A DNA stretch of 19,953 bases from Bordetella parapertussis (GTDB lineage: Bacteria > Pseudomonadota > Gammaproteobacteria > Burkholderiales > Burkholderiaceae_B). The stretch's first letter is position 1, and every line of letters begins with the position of its first letter. The notes below the pieces were generated by a model. That model made no database searches. It had not been told where the DNA came from and saw only the letters and a list, made by a program, of their open reading frames with translations. The stretch spans positions 1 to 19,953 of the forward strand of contig CAMDFD010000035.1 of assembly GCA_945897365.1 (NCBI GenBank). The letters run 5' to 3'. Shown here piece after piece: positions 7,115 through 13,105 of the stretch. The position numbers and the translations under genes are program-made.

Positions 7115-8011
7115 ATGACGAAGCGATCCACGACCCCGCATCACCTTGACATAATATCTACGATTTCTGAGAAAGATGCAGCCCCGAGCGTGGCAGCAAT
7201 CTTCGCTGATATTAAAGTCACCTTGGGTGTGCCCTTTGTGAACTTGATCTGGAGGCATCTGGCCACCATTCCGGGTGGTCTCGAGATGACATGGTCTTTG
7301 GCTAAACCTCTCTACTCAAGTAAAGTCCTGAATGAGTCTGCCCGAACAATACGTCTGCAATCAACCTTAGTTGATCGCTTGTCTCCCTGGCCCGACTCCG
7401 TGCGTGCGGCGCTCGGTTTGAGCCCTCGAGACAAAAGTGAGATTGTGTTGCTATTAGAGGACTACGGTCACGCCAACTCGCGCGCGCTGCTCATTTTGTC
7501 GTATTTGTATGCGAGTTTGAGCGCTCAATCATCCACGCTCAGTCAAGACGACCTCGACGTCGCTCAAGCTTTGGCGCAAATCGATCCCTTTGCCCAACTC
7601 GAAATTAATAAAGAGACGATCATCAAGGCTGCTCGTACTCTGCCTGCACCTGCGGAGATGAGTGCAGAGGTCGCCAAGCTTGTCAAAATATTGAATACGT
7701 TTGGCGAGTCGATGCCGAGTCCCGCTGAACCGAGTCTTTACCGACACTTGTCGTATTGGCCTAGTTTTTTGGCAGCGTTTTGGCTTGCGGTTGAGCCGCT
7801 TGAGCGGCAGGGCTTACTCGTAAGCGAAGCGATCAAGATGCATGCATGTGCGACAAGCATTGTGAGCCAGTGGAAAACCGCTGCTAAATTGCCAGTGTTC
7901 ACCGCACCGGAGTCAGTTAGTCAAGTCCTTAAAAGTCTAGATCACTTTACCTTTGCTGTCATCAGTCGAATGATTGTGCATGGGGACATGATGAGACGGA
8001 TGATTAACTAA
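7115..8011 (+). CDS. DehI-family (group I 2-haloacid dehalogenase fold) protein
   Basis: This 298-residue soluble protein resembles DehI, the group I haloacid dehalogenase fold built from two repeats. Repeat 1 is near residues 27-66 ('FADIKVTLGVPFV' ... 'WRHLATIPGGLEMTW'). Repeat 2 is near 186-229 ('LYRHLSYWPSFLAAFWLAVEPL'). Aligned by eye to P. putida DehI, the active-site Asn is kept (N121 in 'HANSRALLIL'), but the catalytic Asp position (before the second repeat's WP) is Leu or Ser. It may therefore not dehalogenate. AGGA lies 5 bases before the ATG. It follows permease 2 by 63 bp in the same direction, so it is likely the last gene of the operon. Family assignment comes from memory of the motif pattern. 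Confidence 0.6.
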   Translation: MTKRSTTPHHLDIISTISEKDAAPSVAAIFADIKVTLGVPFVNLIWRHLATIPGGLEMTWSLAKPLYSSKVLNESARTIRLQSTLVDRLSPWPDSVRAALGLSPRDKSEIVLLLEDYGHANSRALLILSYLYASLSAQSSTLSQDDLDVAQALAQIDPFAQLEINKETIIKAARTLPAPAEMSAEVAKLVKILNTFGESMPSPAEPSLYRHLSYWPSFLAAFWLAVEPLERQGLLVSEAIKMHACATSIVSQWKTAAKLPVFTAPESVSQVLKSLDHFTFAVISRMIVHGDMMRRMIN

Positions 8012-8022
8012 AACAAGTCATG

Positions 8023-8862
8023 CTACTCAATCAAAAAGCTATTTAAGGAGCTCAAGATTTCTGTGGGGCTTGTCTCATCTTTTAGGGCCACTCCACTTAG
8101 CATGCGCTTATGAGCCTCAGTGACTAAGTATCGTAATTTGATGGAAGCTTCAGCATCACTCAGTCCACCGTTACGGATATTTGATATGCAATTTCTGCTT
8201 TCATCCGTTAGACCTACTTTAGGGTGCCATGTTAGGTAGATACCCATACTGTCTGGCGAACTGAGTCCTGGTCTTTCACCAATCAGGACAATCACCAGCT
8301 TTGCGCGTAACAGTTCACCAATTTCATCACCGATGGCTACGCGTCCTTGCTCAACGATGCAAAAAGGGGCAATTCTAAAATTCTCCGACTGCAGGTCTGC
8401 GCAAGCTATTTTTAGAAAACGCAATGCATTCGCTTCAATCGCGAGGGCAGACAATCCATCCACGACGACAAACGCAATATCGTAGTCAAAAGGATTGAGT
8501 GATCGGTTTGTGTCTGTTGGGCAGTCCAAGAGAAGATCTCTTGAGACTGAACTAAGCCTGCGGCCATAGTCAGGCCTTTTCAAATAGGTTTCTCGGTCAA
8601 TCGCAGCACTGTGCAAGGCCATACACATGGGATTGATTGATGCAAACGTTTGTCGTAAATCAGAACTCAGTTTTAATACATCAAGTTGGTCATGCACCGC
8701 GTCTCGCGCTTGCGCGTGAGCAAGTTGAAATTTTAATTGCTCATGTGTCGGTAGACTAATTCCGGATCGACCTAGAGCGATGCGCGCAGATGTAAATTTT
8801 TTTAATGCAGCCCAAGGATTTTCAGTAATGCTAAAAGAAGCGATATCAGAAGAATTCTTCAT
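8023..8862 (-). CDS. eutC: Ethanolamine ammonia-lyase, small subunit (EutC)
   Basis: This is the 279-residue small subunit of the adenosylcobalamin-dependent lyase that turns ethanolamine into acetaldehyde and ammonia. The N-terminal 'FTSARIALGRSG' motif and the C-terminal block 'LIGERPGLSSPDSMG' ... 'TDESRNCISNIR' are EutC hallmarks and shape the cobalamin site at the EutB interface. Its ATG overlaps the eutB stop as ATGA (8859-8862), so the two are translationally coupled. The stop lies 11 bp from the end of the convergent DehI-like gene, with no visible terminator between them. Length is normal for the family. Confidence 0.95.
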   Translation of the reverse strand: MKNSSDIASFSITENPWAALKKFTSARIALGRSGISLPTHEQLKFQLAHAQARDAVHDQLDVLKLSSDLRQTFASINPMCMALHSAAIDRETYLKRPDYGRRLSSVSRDLLLDCPTDTNRSLNPFDYDIAFVVVDGLSALAIEANALRFLKIACADLQSENFRIAPFCIVEQGRVAIGDEIGELLRAKLVIVLIGERPGLSSPDSMGIYLTWHPKVGLTDESRNCISNIRNGGLSDAEASIKLRYLVTEAHKRMLSGVALKDETSPTEILSSLNSFLIE

Positions 8863-10247
8863 AGCCGCTGTAAAGCTTTCGCAAAATTATTTGGCAATTC
8901 ATGGCTGAGTGTCATGATGTCGTGATCAGTGATGATTCCCATGTTCTGCAACCATCTTTCAAACTCTGGAGCAGGCTTTAGACCCAGTACACGTCGAGCA
9001 TATAGGGCATCATGAAATGATGTCGTTTGATAGTTCAGCATGATGTCGTCTGCACCTGGCACACCCATGATGAAGTTGCAACCTGCGACCCCAAGCATCG
9101 TTAACAACAAGTCCATGTCATCTTGATCTGCTTCAGCATGATTGGTATAGCAGACATCACAGCCCATCGGTAGACCAAGCAATTTGCCACAAAAGTGATC
9201 TTCTAAACCTGCTCTAATAATTTGCTTGCTATCGTATAGGTACTCTGGCCCAATAAACCCAACAACAGAATTTACGAGTAGTGGGTCAAAGTGGCGGGCA
9301 ACCGCGTAGGCTCGAGCTTCGCAGGTTTGTTGATCTACACCAAAGTTTGCTCGTGCAGACAAGGCGCTACCTTGTCCTGTTTCAAAATACATGACATTGT
9401 TGCCAACTGTGCCGCGATTCAAGGAGAGGGCGGCAGCACGCGCCTCTGACAATAAGTTTAAATCTATGCCAAAACTCCGGTTCGCTGCTTCAGTACCGGC
9501 GATTGATTGAAAGACAAGATCAACGGGCGCACCTGATTCGATGGCCATTATTGTGTTGGTGACATGTGTCAATACACAGGATTGGGTTGGTATCTGATAC
9601 TGTTGAATGATTTCATCTAGCATTTTAATCAGCAGAGTGACTTGAGCCACATTATCTGATGCTGGATTAATGCCAATCACTGCGTCGCCTGCGCCGTTGA
9701 GAAGTCCATCCACAATACTCGCTGCGATACCTATTGCATCATCAGTCGGATGATTCGGCTGGAGTCGGGTTGCTAGCCGACCACGTAGGCCAATGGTGCT
9801 TCTAAACTTACTCACGACCTCACATTTCTTGCTGACGATCACGAGGTCTTGTATACGCATTATCTTAGATACTGCGGCTACCATTTCTGGAGTCAGTCCT
9901 TTGGACAAAGCATGTAAAGCAGTGGCATCTGATTCATCACTTAGCAACCAGTTTCTAAAATCTCCAACAGTCAGATGTGACACAGCTTTAAAGGCTTGCG
10001 CATCATGACTATCAATAATGAGTCTTGTTATCTCATCACACTCATACGGAATCACTAAGTCATTCAGAAAGGCTTTGAGCGGGACGTCTGCCAAGGACAT
10101 TTGTGCGGCAACTCGCTCTTGGGCATTGACAGTCCCTAATCCTGCAAGGGAGTCGCCAGATCTCGCCGGCGATGCTTTTGCCATAAGATCTTTTAAATCC
10201 TTAAAGACATAGTTGTGTTGACCAATCGTATGGCGATAACTTGTCAT
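8859..10247 (-). CDS. eutB: Ethanolamine ammonia-lyase, large catalytic subunit (EutB)
   Basis: This is the 462-residue TIM-barrel subunit, similar in length to E. coli EutB (453). Runs of near identity include 'AGDAVIGINP', 'IPTQSCVLTHVT', 'YFETGQGSALSARANFG', 'VGFIGPEYLYDSKQIIRAG', 'GCDVCYTNHAEADQ' and 'DIMLNYQTTSFHD'. The Glu of the ETGQGSALS motif, the Asp of GCDVCYTNH and the Arg of 'TRLQPN' match the known substrate-binding residues. The start is the ATG at 10247: the frame runs on into the tRNA gene upstream, but that part cannot be coding. No good ribosome site precedes it. No reactivase (eutA), adenosyltransferase, permease, aldehyde dehydrogenase or microcompartment gene is in the window, so the enzyme must rely on genes elsewhere. 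Sampled G+C is low (21/60 at 9181-9240, 23/60 at 9901-9960). Confidence 0.95.
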   Translation of the reverse strand: MTSYRHTIGQHNYVFKDLKDLMAKASPARSGDSLAGLGTVNAQERVAAQMSLADVPLKAFLNDLVIPYECDEITRLIIDSHDAQAFKAVSHLTVGDFRNWLLSDESDATALHALSKGLTPEMVAAVSKIMRIQDLVIVSKKCEVVSKFRSTIGLRGRLATRLQPNHPTDDAIGIAASIVDGLLNGAGDAVIGINPASDNVAQVTLLIKMLDEIIQQYQIPTQSCVLTHVTNTIMAIESGAPVDLVFQSIAGTEAANRSFGIDLNLLSEARAAALSLNRGTVGNNVMYFETGQGSALSARANFGVDQQTCEARAYAVARHFDPLLVNSVVGFIGPEYLYDSKQIIRAGLEDHFCGKLLGLPMGCDVCYTNHAEADQDDMDLLLTMLGVAGCNFIMGVPGADDIMLNYQTTSFHDALYARRVLGLKPAPEFERWLQNMGIITDHDIMTLSHELPNNFAKALQRL

Positions 10248-10270
10248 GAGTAGGTGTGCGTAAACACTTG

Positions 10271-10298
10271 TTGCCAACTTTGTAGCGAACTTGCCAAC
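10271..10298. repeat. Direct repeat TTGCCAAC x2, 20-bp spacing, in the eutB leader
   Basis: TTGCCAAC occurs at 10271-10278 and again at 10291-10298, exactly 20 bp apart (about two helical turns). Both copies lie in the 71-bp gap between tRNA-Leu and eutB. They could be a tandem regulator site for eutBC. Chance or a remnant duplication is equally possible; no regulator gene is adjacent. Confidence 0.35.
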
Positions 10299-10318
10299 GT
10301 GGAGAGCGTTGTGTTGCG

Positions 10319-10403
10319 TGGTGCCCGGGGCCGGAATCGAACCGGCACGCCTTGCGGCGGGGGATTTTGAGTCCCCTGCGTCTACCAATTTCACCACCCG
10401 GGC
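10319..10403 (-). tRNA. tRNA-Leu, anticodon CAA (reads UUG)
   Basis: Read on the minus strand, the gene has the 7-bp acceptor stem GCCCGGG/CCCGGGC with discriminator A, and the D-arm 'TGGTGAAATTGGTAGACGCA'. The anticodon stem GGGGA/TCCCC encloses the loop CTCAAAA, so the anticodon is CAA. It also has a type II variable arm ('CGCCGCAAGGCG' region) and the T-arm GCCGG-TTCGATT-CCGGC. The CCA end is encoded at 10321-10319. The long variable arm and A at position 73 confirm leucine. It stands between pagP and eutB on the same strand. Confidence 0.97.
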
Positions 10404-10420
10404 AACGCATTTGACCTATG

Positions 10421-10426
10421 AGTATA
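10421..10426 (-). promoter_or_regulatory. Probable -10 box of the tRNA-Leu promoter
   Basis: The minus strand reads TATACT here, one mismatch from TATAAT and 17 bp before the tRNA 5' end, which fits a short leader. The region that would hold the -35 box (CAGGCAG) is a poor match, so the call rests on the -10 and position alone. If real, it may also transcribe eutBC, because no terminator is visible after the tRNA. Confidence 0.45.
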
Positions 10427-10472
10427 GCCGAGCTTTAAAATTTCTGCCTGCGACGGATACCTCTGTACTGAT

Positions 10473-11051
10473 CTATTTAAACGTCCACTTGCCCCACATG
10501 AACAAAACATTGCCATACCCTTGGCCGCCTGGGATGTAGGCGGCTTGCGCTGACAGGTTTTTGTAGCCGATCGAGGCAACAGGTAAAACGCCCGGGAAGG
10601 GAATGCCCCCAAAATAATCCTTGCGTGACATCAGAAAGCCCGTCAAGCCAATGCCGGCTTTGACTTCACTTTTACCGATATTCCAAGTGGGTACCCAACC
10701 ATAACCCACCATAAAGGAAGGGTCACCGTGCGAGTCGCGAAAGCCCATTGCGTACATGCCTTCCCAATTTCCGCTCTTGTTGTAGCGACCTTTACCTAGA
10801 CCAAAACCCGCCGGATATTCGACGTATTCAGAACGTTTTTCAGCCGAATATGCAAAAGGCAGGTGGTAGCTCCAAAACGGCACGTAGGCCTCGACGTCTC
10901 CCTCGCGCCAAGTGTCTTTCGCATGTTGCCAAGCGGTTGAGTACCAAGGGGTGGAGGAGGCCGTTGAAGCTTCGCTCGAGGCCTGCGCAGTAGAAATCGT
11001 CAGGGCGCTGACACAGATTGCTGTTGTCCGCCGAAAGAGTGAGTCGAACAT
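10473..11051 (-). CDS. pagP: Lipid A palmitoyltransferase PagP
   Basis: This 192-residue outer-membrane beta-barrel enzyme transfers palmitate from phospholipid to lipid A. A signal peptide is present (R7-R8, hydrophobic 10-20, likely cleavage AQA24-S25), followed by the N-terminal amphipathic helix region 'WYSTAWQHAKDTW'. The catalytic residues are kept: H63 in 'SYHLPFAY' and D106-S107 in 'GFRDSHGD'. Further family blocks are 'GFGLGKGRYNKSGNWEGMYAMGF', shared in pattern with E. coli PagP, 'GYGWVPTW', 'IPFPGVLPVASIGY' and 'YIPGGQGYGNVLFMW'. It is divergent from the Bug-type gene. In enterobacteria pagP is under PhoPQ; I see no PhoP box here. Confidence 0.93.
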   Translation of the reverse strand: MFDSLFRRTTAICVSALTISTAQASSEASTASSTPWYSTAWQHAKDTWREGDVEAYVPFWSYHLPFAYSAEKRSEYVEYPAGFGLGKGRYNKSGNWEGMYAMGFRDSHGDPSFMVGYGWVPTWNIGKSEVKAGIGLTGFLMSRKDYFGGIPFPGVLPVASIGYKNLSAQAAYIPGGQGYGNVLFMWGKWTFK

Positions 11052-11085
11052 GTCTGTCGTTGTAAAGGTTTAAAGGAGTAAAGAG

Positions 11086-11091
11086 AGTATA
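11086..11091 (-). promoter_or_regulatory. Possible -10 box of pagP
   Basis: The minus strand reads TTATACTC here, with TATACT about 35 bp before the pagP ATG. A -35 at the right distance would be ATTCTG, a poor match. The 10-bp dyad TGTGAGCACA at 11101-11110 lies between the two and could bind a regulator. Confidence 0.35.
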
Positions 11092-11203
11092 AGAAATGTA
11101 TGTGAGCACAGAATGTCGGGCAAACCATCTAGTGCTAAATCACGACCTGAAGTAGCATCGACCCCACAACTACAACCCTCAATCCGGTCATAGGAGACAA
11201 AAG

Positions 11204-12196
11204 ATGGCAAATTATATAGCGAGTATCTTGCGCCGCAGCATCGGGCTCTCAGCCTTGTGCATGATGGTCGCAGCGATCAATCCGGCAATGGCGCAGAGCG
11301 CGGCCGATAAATATCCTGACAAACCCATCAAGATCGTCGTGCCTTTCCCTCCTGGGGGCTCCACGGATACCTTGGGTCGTGCTATCGCTCAAAAATTACA
11401 AGAAAAATGGGGGCAGCCCGTGTTGGTCGAGAACCGTCCTGGCGCCAGCACATTAATTGGATCGGCCATGGTCGCCAAGGCGCCAGCAGACGGTTATACC
11501 CTGATTGTGTCGGTGAGTAGTCACACGACCAATCCGGCGATGCAAGCGAGTATGCCGTTTGATACCTTGAAAGACTTCACCGCGGTGAGCATGCTGGCTC
11601 GGGCGCCTGTATTGGCAGTGGCCAATCCCAATTATCCCGCAAGCAACATCAAAGAACTGATTGCAATGGGTAAGGCTGGCAAGATCAAGCTTGATTACGG
11701 CTCGGCTGGTGCAGGTACTATGACGCACTTGACTGCGGAGCTGATCAAAAAACAGACGGGTCTTGATATGACCCATATTCTGTATAAGGGCGGGACGCCG
11801 GCCATGATGGATGTGATGTCAGGCCACCTCGCCATGACATTCGCCACGCTCGGACAAGTCCAGCCACAACTCAAGTCAGGCAAGCTCAAGGCACTGGGTA
11901 TTTCTTCAGACACGCGCTATGCGTCGGTGCCTGATATTCCGACCTTCAAGGAGCAGGGGATCAACGTTGTGACCACAGAGTGGTTCGGTCTGCTCGCACC
12001 TGCAGGAACACCGCCTGCGATCATTGCCAAGCTCAATGGTGAGGTTAAACAAATCATGTCTAACCCTGAGCTTGGTGATCGGCTTGCCTCGATCGAGCTT
12101 GCGAGTTCAACCGCCGAGTTCTTGAACGACTTTATCAAGGCGGAAGTCACGCGTTGGAGTCCGGTTATTAAAGAACTCAAGATTAAAATGAATTGA
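11204..12196 (+). CDS. Bug/TctC-family tripartite tricarboxylate transporter substrate-binding protein
   Basis: This 330-residue periplasmic protein has a signal peptide cleaved near AMA30-Q31. The mature start 'YPDKPIKIVVPFPPGGSTDTLGR' is the Bug signature that forms the first ligand loop. 'VVENRPGAS'-like 'VENRPGASTLIGS', 'APADGYTL', 'YGSAGAGTMTHL', 'YKGGTPAMMDVMSGH', and 'WFGLLAPAGTP' follow in the usual order. Bug proteins bind carboxylates or amides with a bridging water. No TctA/TctB membrane genes are next to it, which is common for the large Bug families of Bordetella-like bacteria. AGGAGAC at 11192-11198 fixes the start. It leads a unit with an MscS-type channel and a PrpD-family gene. 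Ligand unknown. Confidence 0.93.
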   Translation: MANYIASILRRSIGLSALCMMVAAINPAMAQSAADKYPDKPIKIVVPFPPGGSTDTLGRAIAQKLQEKWGQPVLVENRPGASTLIGSAMVAKAPADGYTLIVSVSSHTTNPAMQASMPFDTLKDFTAVSMLARAPVLAVANPNYPASNIKELIAMGKAGKIKLDYGSAGAGTMTHLTAELIKKQTGLDMTHILYKGGTPAMMDVMSGHLAMTFATLGQVQPQLKSGKLKALGISSDTRYASVPDIPTFKEQGINVVTTEWFGLLAPAGTPPAIIAKLNGEVKQIMSNPELGDRLASIELASSTAEFLNDFIKAEVTRWSPVIKELKIKMN

Positions 12197-12217
12197 TTTA
12201 CGGATGAAATAATCAGC

Positions 12218-13105
12218 ATGTTCCAAGAGACACTCAATGAAATTTTAAAGTCATACTTTGGCGCTTCGGTACCGGTATGGGCAACGGCGATACTCTCTTC
12301 GATCAACGTTGTGATTATCCTTGGACTCGCGTGGTTTCTCCGCAGCATTGTGATGCGCTCGATTCGGATATTACAAAGCAGGCTAGGCAACGCAAGCCTG
12401 GACAACGAAGAAAAGAAACGTGTCGAGACTCTAGGTCGGGTGTTTAGATACGTGACCTCGGTCACGATCGTGGTCGTGGCGATCATGCTCGCTTTATCCG
12501 AATTAGGCGTATCGATCGCTCCTTTGCTCGCCACTGCCGGTGTGGCGGGTATCGCGATTGGTTTCGGTGCGCAAAGCATCATCAAAGACTACTTCACCGG
12601 CATTATGATGTTGCTTGAAAACCAGATTCGGCAGGGGGATATTGTTGAGGTGGCGGGCAAAGCAGGTTTTGTCGAAGAAGTCACGCTTCGGTATGTGCGC
12701 TTGCGCGACTACCAAGGTTCGGTTCATTTCGTACCGAACGGTGTCATTACGACTGTGACGAATCTGAGTCGAAATTTTGCCTTTGCCGTCATCGATGTTG
12801 GTGTGTCATATCGAACGGATATCGATCAGGTGTTTGGCATCATGCGAAATGTGTCTGGCGTCCTACGTCACGATCCGGAGTTTGGTGACAAAATTTTGGA
12901 TGACATTGAAATTGCGGGTGTCGAACAATGGGCAGAGTCTGCCGTCATGATTAAAGCGCGCATTAAAGTCGTTGCTTTATGGCACGGTCCTGTACGCAGA
13001 GAGTTCTTGCGTCAGCTAAAAATCGCCTTTGATGCAAACAATATAGAGATTCCTTTCCCGCAGCGTGTCGTGCACACAAAAGAGGATAAAAATCATGTCT
13101 CTTGA
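12218..13105 (+). CDS. MscS-family mechanosensitive channel
   Basis: This 295-residue inner-membrane protein is close in length to E. coli MscS (286). It has three predicted spans: about 20-45, 73-92, and the pore-lining helix near 100-135 ('APLLATAGVAGIAIGFGAQS'), with the Gly/Ala spacing of MscS TM3. 'GFGAQSIIKDYFTGIMMLLENQ' leads into the beta domain ('GDIVEVAGKAGFVEEV', 'VPNGVITTVTNLSR'), followed by the alpha/beta C-terminal domain. It should open under membrane tension to release solutes in osmotic downshock. It lies 21 bp after the Bug-type gene, and its last four codons overlap the start of the PrpD-family gene, so the three are probably one transcript. The upstream ribosome site is weak. 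Confidence 0.93.
   Translation: MFQETLNEILKSYFGASVPVWATAILSSINVVIILGLAWFLRSIVMRSIRILQSRLGNASLDNEEKKRVETLGRVFRYVTSVTIVVVAIMLALSELGVSIAPLLATAGVAGIAIGFGAQSIIKDYFTGIMMLLENQIRQGDIVEVAGKAGFVEEVTLRYVRLRDYQGSVHFVPNGVITTVTNLSRNFAFAVIDVGVSYRTDIDQVFGIMRNVSGVLRHDPEFGDKILDDIEIAGVEQWAESAVMIKARIKVVALWHGPVRREFLRQLKIAFDANNIEIPFPQRVVHTKEDKNHVS

Noticed and set aside
8012..8022. Possible bidirectional terminator between the DehI-like gene and eutC
   Set aside because: Only 11 bp lie between the stops and no hairpin or T-run was found around them.
10248..10318. Sigma-54 promoter before eutB
   Set aside because: The TTGGCA elements are not followed by GC at the required 10-bp distance.
10248..10397. Extension of the eutB frame upstream through the tRNA-Leu gene (an extra 50 residues)
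   Set aside because: The extension translates the tRNA itself and does not match the EutB N-terminus, whose 'H-Y-V-F-K-D-L' start lies just after the ATG at 10247.
10319..10403. tRNA-Leu as attachment site of a current mobile island
   Set aside because: I found no second copy of the tRNA 3' end and no integrase or transposase gene in the window; only an old insertion remains possible.
11917..12585. Minus-strand open frame of 222 codons opposite the Bug-type gene and mscS
   Set aside because: Low-complexity Ser/Thr/Ile composition, no known family, and it lies wholly opposite two well-supported genes.
13065..13094. Upstream start at 13065 for the PrpD-family gene
   Set aside because: It would encode ten extra basic residues within mscS; AGAGGA is positioned for the ATG at 13095.
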